A stretch of 20,233 bases of DNA, taken from positions 100,810,200 to 100,830,432 of the forward strand of contig CM055092.1 in the NCBI GenBank assembly GCA_029204225.1, given 5' to 3'. The translations under genes were made by a program, and so were the position numbers. The notes beneath the pieces are model-generated. The model was not told the DNA's origin and made no database searches. It worked only from the letters and a program-made list of their open reading frames with translations. Source of the DNA: Diphasiastrum complanatum. Lineage: Eukaryota > Streptophyta > Lycopodiopsida > Lycopodiales > Lycopodiaceae. Shown here in pieces: positions 8,263-18,684 of the stretch (its first letter is position 1; each line of letters opens with the position of its first letter).

Positions 8263-8375
8263 GAGGCTTATAACAAGGGTTATAAAGAGACCAAAGACAT
8301 TTCAAAAATCCCAAAATTGCTTTACTTTCCGAGATTTATAACGAGGGTTATAAGGAGGCCAGAGACATGTGAAAA
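8263..8375 (+). repeat. 45-bp direct repeat at 68-bp spacing
   Basis: 8263-8307 and 8331-8375 share TTATAAC(A/G)AGGGTTATAA and CC(A/G)(A/G)AGACAT. Each contains the short inverted motif TTATAAC...GTTATAA. They lie inside the possible CACTA end and could be its subterminal repeats. Confidence 0.75.
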
Positions 8376-8379
8376 CTGT

Positions 8380-9400
8380 CAACTAGTCTCGAAATAAAGA
8401 GATGCACAACTCTTTATGTACCGTAAGCCTTGTTCAAAACCCAATATTAAAGTTCAAACCTAATAGGTAAACGTAATAATTGCTATTGTCGTTTAGATAC
8501 TTTACAATAAAGACCCCGTGTTTTTTTTCCTAAGAATATTCTTTTCAAATAAAAGCCCGACATTAATTTGATCTTTTGCTAAAAATCAAAATGAGTGAAG
8601 ATCTCTTCATCTGCTGGAAGCATTTTTGGCACTTAGATGGCATATGTGCCTCCTATTTGAGGGAGTGAACTTTATTATATCTTCGAGGGAAACTAGTAGT
8701 CATGGCATCAAGCTGGGCATAAGAAGTAAATATGTGTCTGCAGTTGAATGTATGCCTTGATGAGAGTCGTAAAAAAAAACCTATATTTGCTCATCAAGTA
8801 ATGATTTACTTCATTTAGAATGTCCAAAGAAGAATGCAAGCTTCAAGAGGTGCAACAAATGTTGTTTCGGATGAGACAAACAAAGTAAAAATAGTGATGA
8901 CACATTCAAGAGGAGCTTGAGTCATTATTTTTCTTCTGTTGTACATTTGGAAGATTCAAACCTGATAAATCGTCTCCATTCTAGTCAAACTATGTGCAGA
9001 GAGACGAAGGCTATTGATAATGCACACAACAAAACCTCTTGCATTAATGCATTTTTTAGACGCGGATTCATAAATCCTAAAAATAGTTCTAAAGCTACTC
9101 TGTCAAGATTTATCAAAGAGGATGCCATTTACAGGTCAACTTGTTTTCACATCTTTCATGGTTAAGTGGTCAAGATCTTGATGAAAGATCCATCAAGAAC
9201 AGTCTAGATTTAGGTTCAAAGAACAGTTGTGATTAAAATTTAGAGCTAAGTAAGTCGAAGTTGAGCGAAGACCACATTAATTAATCAATGTACTTCTCCT
9301 AAGTAGAAGAGACATTTAAGTAGTATAACATGGAGTAAACTACTTGTAGCCTTTTTAAATTTGCTAAGACATAAACCAACTAGGAACATATTTGAGCCCT
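8380..9400. other. Unassigned stretch with one 82-codon open frame
   Basis: A plus-strand frame 8917-9165 (MSHYFSSVVHLEDSNLINRL...) has protein-like composition but no motif I know. It precedes the second MULE relic and could be part of that element or of an older insertion. The rest shows no coding signal. Confidence 0.3.
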
Positions 9401-9418
9401 TCCACTCGTGTGGAACAA

Positions 9419-10465
9419 GTAGATCTAAAGCATGGGTCTAAGGCTCTTGAGGTGACTTCAACAATCCAAGGACCTCTAGGAGATGTTAAGGTTTCATCAT
9501 GTGGTGGTGTGGTTCAATGAGTGAACGACCATTATAGTCATCTATTGAAAGCCGAAACAATGAAGGCAGATCATTTTGTAGGAACACAGAATAGTAGATG
9601 TGTGCTTTGGGACCAATTGCTGCTAGGAGTGGCTCAATGAAATGTCGAATTGTTATCATGTACAATCATGCGCAAAACAGTGCTTTGCAAAGGCTTATTA
9701 TTGCATTCCATTTGATACAAGGTTTTCAAAAAAAATTGTAGACGAAATTGGAGAGGTATCATTCTTGTGCATGAAAAATACAAAAAGCTTGATCAAGCTT
9801 GCAACAGAGACCAAAAAATGCAAAAGTGTTTGACAAAAGATCTCATTTTGAAGCATCTATTGATATATGTTGTTGGGATATCTGCAATGTTTTCTGCAAA
9901 ATTGGATGAGCTCCATTTGAGTTCACAATTAATAACAAGAGGTGGGTAAAGCTTGTCTCTTGTTATGTATGATGTTTATGTTGATGTGTTGTTTGTACGG
10001 ATTTTTCCAATGAATCAATTTTGACATTTGTTGGTACTAAATGCAAATTAAAAAAATGGATAACACGAAATCAACTACAACCAATAGATTTATCTCATGA
10101 GATACCATCTTTGCTAAATCTAAGAGTTGAACATTGTACATATGATTTCATATCCTTGGTTCTTGTTTAGCACAACAAGAAGGATAGATATTTCCTATTC
10201 AAAATTTCTTCACTAGCATCGGCCTCGGGTGTGGATCTTGTCAAGAGTCAACCATGTCTTTTTCTGTGGCATATTGTTTTGTGGCCAAAATGCCATGTTT
10301 GAAGGTACTAATGTTTCTTTTGGGTTTTCCTTTTTTTATTCATATCATTGTGTTCTTGACAAAGAATTGTTGAGTGCTCACTATTCTCTAAGTCCCTTTC
10401 TTTTTTTGGAAATAGTCTTATATGTGCAAGTTTGTGATCTGAATGCATGGCCTAACTTCAAGTGA
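9419..10465 (+). pseudogene. Second MULE transposase relic, same family as 1-2490, heavily decayed
   Basis: Translating the plus strand gives segments collinear with the minus-strand copy. KHGSKALEVTSTIQGPLGDV then VSSCGGVV matches KHAFDGHRWLKYKPTIMQGF then VRLSDCAGGFV. CFAKAYYCIPFD (near 9680) matches CQAKIYYCIPND. KLKKWITRNQLQPIDLSHEI (from 10047) matches LRNWITKARKELQPIDLSQDI, and YFLFKISSLASASGVDLVKSQ matches the region ending VELVKRMQ. Stops lie at 9518-9520, 9638-9640, 10168-10170 and 10300-10302, with a frameshift near 9640. Donors at 9942 and 10305 fall at the codons of introns 1 and 2 of the first copy; the acceptor before 10047 reads TGCAA instead of TGCAG. The match fades after CDLNAWPN (about 10450). 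Confidence 0.72.
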
Positions 10466-10499
10466 ATTTTTCAAATCATTTCTAGCAAAAGAAGTCCTC

Positions 10500-11930
10500 T
10501 TTTTTTGTTGACAAAATGGAGATTGTCAAAATCCATGATTTACCAATCCATAAACTCGTATTACTCGCACATGTTTACTCGCAAAACGTCAAGGCCCCCA
10601 ATGGTATGCTCCCATGCTAAATGACAACTTTAAAATTTCTTTTAGTATATATTTATTTTCTGATTTATATGAGCTATGTTGCATAGATTTCAAAATTGTG
10701 TATTCTGATTGGCCCAGATAGTGAACGAAATGAAGAAAAGTACATTTAAAAATCTCTACGAAGAATTGTTTTATTATTAGGAACTTCTCTAATGGAAACA
10801 AAATATTTAGGTGTTAATAAACAAGCATTGTTCTTTTTATATTAACAATATAAATAGGTCTAGTTTTATATAAAATATATCTATAATGTAGCAGTTATAT
10901 ATGCTAATAAAAAAATCAAATAGAGTTCATTATATATTTATACACTATATTAAGAAATCTACATTATCTCCTACAATCCTAAAGTTTAGATTGAATGTTT
11001 TTGCAAGTATTTAAAAAGGTTGACTTTTCCAATTCATGTGGAGTTGCAAAAATTTTACAGCTAAACAACTCCATTTCAAAAACACAATCAAGATCAATAT
11101 TACAAGTATTCAAAACCAAAAAATGATTATCAAATTCTTGTCGATGGGCTTATGATACTTACGATTGAACTCTAATCATTCTTTATGATTAGTGAGTGTG
11201 CTCTATTCCTAATCAATATTTTGTAGTGAACTTATCTTTGTGTTTCAAATTTCATACATAGCACTTATTCTAATGAATTCATTTCCATCAATCACATAGT
11301 TTAATACAATCTGTGCTTAGTAAACAATATGAGGAATGCATTGATGTGAGGAGACATCAGTTCCTATTGAGAATTTGTTAAAAAGAATTTGACACTTGTC
11401 TTACCCTTGACGTCCTCGCACAAAGAAAGGAATAACTTTCAACTTGAATGATACTCATCAAAGGGCATATGATAGTCTAAATGAAAACTTGCTTAGACAC
11501 CATATTTGTATCTCCAACGAAAGTACACATATCAATCTGCTCTCAAGGGACTCCTAGCACCTCAAACTAGGTCTTTTGGTGCAACATTATTGTTTACAAG
11601 ATCAAAGTGAAGTCTAGTGGGGATTGGATTTGGCATTGGTATGGAGTCAAGGTCTAAGGCTTCTTGATATTTCAAGTTATGGTATTTGGCCTACTCCTCT
11701 TCACCTACTTCTTCATACTTAAGAAGCTTTTGTTTTTGGTCATAGGGCTTGGATGTTCTCCCACGTATAATGAACCAGAGGATCCTCCACTAGCCCATGG
11801 AGGGGCGTCTAGTGGTGGATTTTGATGCAGAGTTTTTGGGCTATTCACGAGAAAGTAGGAACGGAGAAAATGACCTCTTGAGTATCTGAAAAAGAAGCAA
11901 GGAGCCCAAACTTGTTGACATAATTAGACA
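10500..11930. other. AT-rich spacer
   Basis: No coding frame of note, no recognised repeat pair and no RNA gene. 10560-10620 may hold further MULE scraps (VYSQNVKAPNGM resembles the VYGDDPNKPM of the first copy). Otherwise featureless. Confidence 0.4.
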
Positions 11931-11942
11931 ACAATCTTGCCT

Positions 11943-12300
11943 TCAGAATGCTAACCGATTGCAATAAGGATCATTAGCGACATGCTTCTTGGCCCTCAAT
12001 ATAGCTAGGATGGAAGAAGGTGACGTACCCAAAGGGGCTTTCCAAAAGCAGCTGCAATAAAGGAGTGAAGATAAGGAAGAGGAGTCCAAAAGACACTGAT
12101 GTTGCAAATCCAAAGCCACCTCTGTTAGCATTGGTCTCTTCAACAAATGAGCCAACTGGAGGCTCCACTCCTCCTGAAAGATGGTTATCCACCCATAGAG
12201 CAAGCATCAAGATGGAAAGAGCCATTCATGAAGGAGAGAGTTCTGAGACCAAAGGAGGATGCTCAACTCGCAAATGTGGAACACCATCCTAAACAATCGA
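11943..12300. other. Coding-like stretch, unassigned
   Basis: Open frames exist on both strands: 12020-12292 plus, rich in Ser/Thr/Pro/Lys with PKPPLLALVSSTNEPTGGST, and 11943-12225 minus. GC is higher than in the neighbours. It may be a decayed transposon open frame. I cannot choose the strand. Confidence 0.25.
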
Positions 12301-12657
12301 AGAAGCACACTCCCCCATAAGCTCGAATAAGACTATCACAAAAATTATACTGGTCATTTATGCATTGAAGAACATGTGGTTGTCTATCTATAATCATCAT
12401 AAGTCTTCAAGAAAAGTACTTGTATTTTTTATTCTCTTTCCAAAAAATTCTATGCTATTGATGGTGGCATATGCTAGCTATTATAATTTTAATAAGTGGA
12501 ATGAGAGATTGATGTTGATTGTCAACACTTTAAGGTTAAAATTCACCCAAAAAGTAACTTTTAATTTTAGTTTAGAAATTGTTGATGGATCACTATGGAA
12601 CACCCCTAGATATTCCTATAGAATTATGTTTGCCCTACATATTCCTATAGAATTATT

Positions 12658-12851
12658 TTTGAGATTCATTATCAGTTGCCATTTCAAGTGTTGTATGCTG
12701 AGTCAAACTGAAGTGCAAGAAGCTGCAAGGCAACTTAAAATTCACTCCATGTGTTTGAGATTCAGTATTAGTTGCCATTTCAAGTGTTGTATGCTAAGTC
12801 AAAACTGAAGTGCAAGAAGCTGAACGCGACTTAAAATTTGCTCCATGTGTT
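12658..12851 (+). repeat. 96-bp tandem duplication
   Basis: 12658-12753 and 12754-12851 are near-identical apart from single-base indels and a small rearranged patch (GCTGCAAGGCAACTT against GCTGAACGCGACTT). 96 bp is 32 codons and keeps a plus-strand frame, but the frame carries no known motif. Just upstream, an 18-bp repeat ATATTCCTATAGAATTAT occurs at 12610 and 12639. Confidence 0.88.
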
Positions 12852-13062
12852 AAGATGTCTTGTCTAGTGAATTTATTGTCAAATGCTTATCCTTTATGAT
12901 GGACTACCCCATGGATTGATTGTTATGTAATTTACTTCATCAAAATCAATTTGAAACTATGTTATCATCAGATAAGCAAATGGAAAAGAAGATGCTCATG
13001 AAGTCAAGGTTCTTTAAAAAGTGTGGACTTCATGGTCCTCCAAATACTTTTTAGATAACATT

Positions 13063-13170
13063 GATGACACAGCTTTTTGACATGAGAAAATCTATGACGG
13101 TTCAAGACTATCTGAGAGTGAAAGAGGCCTCAAGATGTCATGACTTTTCTCAAGTAAGAGATTCTTTTGG
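13063..13170 (+). pseudogene. Possible Ty1/copia gag scrap
   Basis: Plus frame reading MTQLFDMRKSMTVQDYLRVK. Copia gag proteins carry a similar L-x-x-x-K/R-M-x-x-x-x-S-V-x-x-Y/H segment. It is only about 35 codons with no nucleocapsid knuckle or protease near it, so the call is weak. Confidence 0.25.
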
Positions 13171-13181
13171 TCAATGAATTT

Positions 13182-13202
13182 GCCCGCCCGCCCGCCCGCC
13201 CG
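13182..13202. repeat. (GCCC)5 tetranucleotide microsatellite
   Basis: Five exact GCCC units plus a final G in an AT-rich setting. Confidence 0.95.
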
Positions 13203-13666
13203 AGTGGGCAGGCGTACTAGTTCATACACGAAAAAAAATCATGCCTCATAAAGCTGGGGTGCCAATCTACTGTTATTGCAAACATAGTAAGTGATGACTA
13301 TCAATTAGCTAAAATTTTCAAAAGCTAAGAAATCTATTTTGTGCATATGGATACTTTTTCAACTCACCCCCCATCTAAATAATGCATATACACATTTTGG
13401 AAGCTTATACAGTATGCACACTCAATGTTTTATGTATGTGTTTTTCAACATAATCTTTGGCATATTTTGGTTGTCAGCCCCTCAAGCCCAAACTCGCTAG
13501 TTGATGGGACCTGGGTCATTAGGTCTAACTTGTGAACCCTTGAGCAACTATATTTAGGCATGATCCCTAGTAAGTTTTACACTACAACTAGCTATAATTC
13601 CATTCAACATTGTCATATAGTTCACTTGCAAATCCTATCAATATTGTTAGATTTTTTGTTTATACT

Positions 13667-13693
13667 TGTGTGTGTGTGTGTGGGGGGGGGGGG
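13667..13693. repeat. Compound microsatellite (TG)8-G11
   Basis: Eight TG units running into a G tract that ends at 13693. It resembles the reverse complement of the tract at 7803-7838. Confidence 0.95.
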
Positions 13694-13777
13694 TGATTGA
13701 AAGAACTCCATTTTCAATACAAAATAGCAATATTGGCTTTAACATTTTGTAACTTTGACAAAATTTTACAACCTTTT

Positions 13778-14013
13778 TTAAGAAGAATCTTCCCTCTTTC
13801 TATTTTCATGTTTTGGTTGCAAGACTTCTTCATTGCCATTTTTTTGAAAAGTCGATATGTCTTGCTTGCAAGCTTTTACTTTCTCTTCTGTGATTTTTCC
13901 ATAAGATGACAGTGATTCATGCTGCACATTCTCATAACACTCATAATTGTCACATGGGAGACAAGGGTCCAACAATTCCATTTGATCCTTCACAAACTCC
14001 TCTGCAACTATTC
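13778..14013 (-). CDS. Terminal coding exon of an unrecognised gene
   Basis: Acceptor TTTCTTATAG|GAATAG at 14014. The exon completes the codon left by the previous exon (ATC G|GA), then reads IVAEEFVKDQMELLDPCLPC, followed by a hydrophilic Lys/Glu-rich tail (EEKVKACKQDISTF) to a TAA at 13778-13780. It is acidic, Cys-containing and soluble-looking. The in-frame join to 15883-15985 supports a real exon rather than chance. I do not recognise the protein; it is probably a host nuclear gene. Confidence 0.55.
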
Positions 14014-15882
14014 CTATAAGAAATGATAGTTTCATTAGTAATATGCATCCAATCTAATTGTAAAATTATGTCAAGTATGATGCTAGAAAGGGACTAAATA
14101 CAATGGAGTTCCTTAGTCCACCAATTACATTACAATAGTTTGATAAAATGGACTACAAACTGCAACACCTATAATCATCATGTCTATCCGTAAGTTTTCA
14201 ACCTGTACTTCAAAACCATAGGACACACTCACCAGCAAAGTTTTTCAAGCTACTCATTTAAGGCTCAAAGCCCAGCTGATAATAGGAGTTACAAAAAACA
14301 TTGTTTCATTGTGTGGCTATAGAAACTTACTCCCATAAGTACTCAAATTAAATCCAACATAGTAACAGCAACATGTGGGAAGATGAAAAAGCCTAGCTCT
14401 AGTTTGCACTGTCTAGCCTTGCTCTAGAGCGCGACTGCTAGATCTGTTTACTGATCGGTTTAAAATCAATCCACTACTTTACTACTTCTATCTATGCCTA
14501 TTGTAAACATCGTTTGATTTCGTATCATTATGTTCTTCCATGTTTTATTCAAGGAGCTGTCCATCATTGTTTTACACACGTGCTAATGATATTTCTCTAT
14601 CTAGAATGGGTTTTATATAGATTCGCTACAGCAGCTGCCTTCCAAACTGCCCATAGAATTCCATGACTCAGCCTGTACAGCGCATAGTGATTGTTTTGTT
14701 CTCCAATGAACTTCCGATTGTGACGTCCTTTTTCACTGGTAAACGCGACCTGATTCTGGTAAATTTATAGTTGGTTCATGTACCCAATTTGATTTGAAGC
14801 GGGACTAGAGTCAAATGCTGCACTTTAGGTGGGTGATTGGTACTAATATTTCCAAAGATAATGGCCACTTAATATTTTTTGCAATTGGTCATCTAATCAA
14901 GTGCATGTACCCCCAATACAATCAAAATTGATCCATTCACACTATTGAGTAGTACCGTCTAGTCTGAGCTTTGCAGTTAAGCAACAATTTCAAAGCCAAG
15001 GGAAAAGATTCCGGAAAATGTTTTGCTTGTCCAGTGCCCAATATAGAGGGATTTTGAAACATTATGATACTTTTTATCAATCCCAAGCTTGTGTGACCTT
15101 AATTAGCTCAAAAAAAGGGTGGTGCTTATGCAATATGAAATAGAAAGAACCAGACTAGGCTATAAGCTTATCAAGGAATTACATATCGATATATTTCTGC
15201 TTCTAGCAACTTCATGGCAAGGGTCATCAATATAAAGGGGTTTTTTTATATGTAGCTTTTTTTTTTAAAATGAAACCCAAATAAGAAAATGAACAGATAA
15301 ACAGTTTGTGTGTTGCATTGGTATCTTGAATTGGCTATAATGATGGAGGTGCTTTTGCAATATGGAAATAGAAGGAACAGTCTATGAATTATAAGCTTAT
15401 CAAGGCATATCTATCTCTTTATCTACTTCTACTAATTTTAGAGACATGGAAATAATACAAGTAGATGATCAAATAAATGGTTTATGTGCTGCATTGGTAA
15501 TTGTGGCCACGACAATCTTTGTTATTCAATTTCAGCAAAGTGATTTCATTACTCCCGTCGGTGCAATTGTGCGGATGGCAAATTTGGGCATCGTCCAAAA
15601 TGTTTTTAGGGAGCTAGCCTGGCTCTTTTGAGCATAGGCATATCTTTTAGCACGATATACTATTACACTAATTGTAAACGGATTGGATTGTTAAAGTAGT
15701 TGTGCCACATGACATTTTCTTCTGAATACTTAGCCATTGAGGCACATTACACCATCACTTATAGCCCACCAGCAACCACAATTATAAATTATTTGCCCAA
15801 ATTAATCTTCATATACCAGCTGCTGATTGTACATCTGATAACAAAAGAAATGTGATACTTCTCAGAGATAGAAACAACCTAC
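14014..15882 (-). other. Long intron of the unrecognised minus-strand gene
   Basis: GT-AG bounded and AT-rich, with no coding signal on either strand apart from a 61-codon plus frame (15446-15631) without motifs. It contains the degraded duplication listed at 15121-15510. Length and content fit an intron in a large plant genome. Confidence 0.45.
15121..15510 (+). repeat. Degraded tandem duplication inside the intron
   Basis: GGTGCTTATGCAATATG(A)AAATAGAA at 15121 recurs at 15348, and both are followed by TATAAGCTTATCAAGG. GTTTGTGTGTTGCATTGGTA at 15304 recurs, with changes, at 15480. The offsets differ (227 and 176 bp), so about 50 bp, including T-rich sequence near 15240, was gained or lost in one unit. 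Confidence 0.75.
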
Positions 15883-15985
15883 CGATAGCCCGTAAAGCTC
15901 GCCACCTCAGTATGTCAGCAAAGGATTCGTTTGCTGAACTGATCATACGTTCCCTTGCCATCTCCTTAATGCTTGCAACTAAATC
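15883..15985 (-). CDS. Penultimate coding exon of the same unrecognised gene
   Basis: 103-nt exon bounded by acceptor CTTTTCCCAG|GATTTAG and donor GCTATCG|GTAGGT. It reads DLVASIKEMARERMISSANE then SFADILRWRALRAI, a helical, charged segment. It joins to the terminal exon across an intron of about 1.87 kb (14014-15882) and to 16053-16107 across a 67-bp intron. Both joins keep the frame (phases 0 and 1). No stops. Confidence 0.58.
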
Positions 15986-16052
15986 CTGGGAAAAGCAAGA
16001 AAAACTCGTAATTTTAATTGAATCATGACTTGAGTACCAAGCAGTAATTTAC

Positions 16053-16107
16053 CATGATTTTGTCTACATATTCTTCATCCCTGTCTTCAACAATCAACTT
16101 TCTAGGC
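16053..16107 (-). CDS. Third-from-last coding exon of the same unrecognised gene
   Basis: 55-nt exon, likely acceptor GAATGCTAAAG|GCC and donor AAAATCATG|GTAAAT. It reads PRKLIVEDRDEEYVDKIM, entered in phase 2. A TAA just upstream in the same frame means the exon must start at or after that AG. The three exons together encode about 131 residues. The upstream partner exon is not firmly identified. Confidence 0.5.
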
Positions 16108-16223
16108 CTTTAGCATTCAGCAGGGAAAGCATTAAACATGTGCTTTACATATGGAACCATTAAGAAGTGCAAGATAAAGAGTTAAATGAACAACATATGA
16201 GATGTCCTCCACGAAAATTTGTG

Positions 16224-16253
16224 CCCCGCCCCCCCCCACCCCCCCCCCCCCCC
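16224..16253. repeat. Poly-C tract with two interruptions
   Basis: 30 bp of C broken by G at 16228 and A at 16238. It is the third long C/G homopolymer of the window. Confidence 0.95.
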
Positions 16254-16254
16254 A

Positions 16255-17700
16255 AAAGGCAAGCATGTAGCCCCTCACATAATCTTGAAACTCAACTGCC
16301 AAAGAACGTCAGAATGAAGTTGCAATATCAGTAGCATCAGGGGAAGGCATGATGATTAGTTTATCATGTTGGAGGCTTAACCAAAAAAATAGCAAGTCAA
16401 ATAGGGTGGCACACTTTAGCATCATAATTTTGGCTAATTTCTTCTCTCTAAAACCAAGCTATTGACTCTTTGGTGAGGCAAACAACACCCTTGGTCTATT
16501 AGGTAGGATGGGAGAGGGCATGGAGGATCACTAGCATGCATTCATCTTTCGTGATCTTTTCTTTTATCTACTGCTCTAGTGTCTTGTCATAACTTGCCTT
16601 CAGCTCTTTCGAACTATTAATTGACTTCTATTCATTGGTTTGAGCAACGGCAGAAAATCAGGCTCAAGATGAGTTTCAAAAGGCCTTGGTCATCATTGAT
16701 GATATTGAGAATTAATTGATTGCCAAACTACATCCGAGATCATATGCACTTATTGTCTAAAGTACTTACAATGGATGCTACTCTTTCTCACATACAATTT
16801 ACCGTATTTTTTCAAGCTAAATATCAGAATGCCTGTCCCTGGCCAGCAGGGCTCCATCTCTTCCAGCGCTGTGAAGGCTTCTCTGCCTAGAGAAACTACC
16901 ATGGCCAAGAAAGCTCCTCAGTCATCTTCCATTGCAATCTTCTTGAGGATGCAATATGGGCTATTGATCATAAGGTAGAGTTATGCCAGGCAGTCAATCT
17001 GTCTTTAGGCAACCGATTTTAGCCTAATTTTTTCACTGTTAAACTCTGTCTGGATAGAGCTTGAAGTTAGCTTTCCAGAGGTACTGAGTTTATCCAATTT
17101 GGATCGGTATTGAGAAAGTTACCATCATTTTAATGAGAGTGGGTCAGAATTGGCAGATTCAAACTTTTCAATATTTTTGTTCTGTTTTTTTCTTAAATGC
17201 TCGCCTTAGCCCTGATGGTTCGCCTAGGGGGTTAATTGTTTATTTATTTTTTATATTTTTAATATTTAGAAAAAGAAAACCATCCACCAGCCAGCCAAAT
17301 GGCGGCGGCCGTTGAACTTAAGTGGACAGGGACATACTGCAATGACTAAATGGAAAATAGCCCCTAGCATACACCCTTAAGTTAGTAGGTTGAAGTAATA
17401 GTGTACAAGGGTGGGCGCTAAGATATCTCATTAAAAGACTTATGTTTTCAACTGATAACAATGGATAATAGTATATAAAGTGTGCTAGCAAATACTTCAT
17501 TAGGGCTTCAAGATAGGGACAAAAAAGATGATGTACAATAACATAAGTCTTCTCATCCTCTTTAAAATAGTAGAGGTGTTTTTTTATATAGCATTTTGAC
17601 ATGTGAAGATCCAAAACAAAAATTAAGGTCCACGAAGTACATTTCATTCATAAAAATGCTTTTAAGACACAAATTCAACTTGAGAAAATAAAATGAGACA
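16255..17700. other. Gap with one coding-like plus-strand stretch
   Basis: From about 16707 to 17030 one plus frame is open except for a TAG near 16890. It includes HIQFTVFFQAKYQNACPWPA and LLEDAIWAIDHKVELCQAVN, with protein-like composition but no known motif. The rest, including 17318-17647, is AT-rich and shows nothing clear. Confidence 0.3.
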
Positions 17701-17724
17701 AAGTGGCAAGGGTTGGAGCAATAC

Positions 17725-18150
17725 CAAGGAAGGAAAGTGAAAGTTTGTCCAACTCTCCCCCATTTGGCAATTGGAAGCTTCTACAACAGCCCCAGCGACT
17801 TTCTTCTCCTGCATCTGACACTCGATTTTCATTTTAGATGAACTTTCAACTTTCACTCGTGGAGTTTCCCTCTTTGGCTCTTTTCCCTTACTCAAAGGCT
17901 CAACTTCAAACCTTTGCAGGTAGTCATTATCATGAGTAGATTTCAAATCCCCACAGCCAGAATCTATGTTAGCAAAATTGAAAACCTTCTTGTCTATTTG
18001 TTTATCTCCACTCCAACCTTTGCCATTAAGGCCTTCTAGGCATGGCAAATGACCTTTCTCCTCTTCTCCCATATCAGCATAATCAAATGTGCTCCTTTTC
18101 AGTTTTTTTCGCACCAATTCCATTTTTTGACAACTCCTCTAAATCACAAC
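17725..18150 (-). CDS. Candidate upstream exon, Lys/Glu-rich protein
   Basis: The frame starting at ATG 18123 reads MELVRKKLKRSTFDYADMGE, then LQRFEVEPLSKGKEPKRETP, and is highly charged. Acceptor TATGGTTCAG|GTTGTG lies at 18151 and a possible donor CCTTCCTTG|GTATTG at 17724. Directly after the acceptor another frame reads CDLEELSK and would run into the MELV frame if one A of an A-run were removed, so either the ATG is the start with a 5'-UTR intron or a 1-bp indel broke the exon. With this donor the phase does not match exon 16053-16107 directly, so an intermediate exon would be needed. Confidence 0.4.
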
Positions 18151-18680
18151 CTGAACCATACAAGTCACAAAAGTTAATGAATTTACAATATACCCTCCTA
18201 GTAGAAAAATTTAATTTGTTAGCTTGACACAAAGCTAATAATTGCACCTTTTAGTAAAATGTTAAGCATATTCTCTTTCATAGATAAAAGTTGACAAAGC
18301 ACCCAATTATGACAAATGGTTGATCAGAAGTACAAATCAGTGAAACAAAGTAGACGAAGTCACCCTCATGAAGATCAAAAGCACATTTCAGGTCTTTTCA
18401 AGTCAATTGAAGTCCAGGAGCACAGAGCAAGCATATTTTATGCTATTCATCAATACAAACTCTTTATTTGTTAGAGAGATTGTGTACATTCAAGCTAACA
18501 TGGTTGTATCTCATGTGGATACTCACCTTCAAATGCCCATTCCTGGTTTTGCTAGTCATTCATCTCTTTTCTTCGTGCCCTTCCAAGAAAAGGCACCCAT
18601 TTTTTGTGATCAACCATCCACGAAACTGCTAGTCATGTTGTGCCAAAAACAAGTATTCCAAGAATAAGCACTAGGACCTG
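18151..18680. other. Unassigned stretch upstream of the integrase relic
   Basis: A 99-codon plus frame (18368-18667) ends in VMLCQKQVFQE. CQ-x-x-x is reminiscent of the end of an integrase zinc finger (C-x-x-C-Q-x-x-K), which would fit the relic immediately downstream, but the first Cys is missing. The rest is without signal. Confidence 0.3.
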
Positions 18681-18684
18681 GCCA

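Noticed and set aside
8129-11228. A complete 3.1-kb CACTA element between CACTACAACAAG (8129) and TTTTGTAGTG (11228)
   Set aside because: Terminal identity is only 8 bp and the outer 3-bp flanks (GAT and AAC) do not match.
12365-12808. 147-codon plus open frame
   Set aside because: Its length comes from the in-frame 96-bp duplication. No motif, AT-rich composition like the surrounding spacer, and no splice or promoter context.
14966-14982. GAGCTTTGCAGTTAAGC resembles the internal control region of 5S rRNA
   Set aside because: The match is only about 10 bp of identity, with no flanking 5S sequence or A/B boxes of a 5S-derived SINE.
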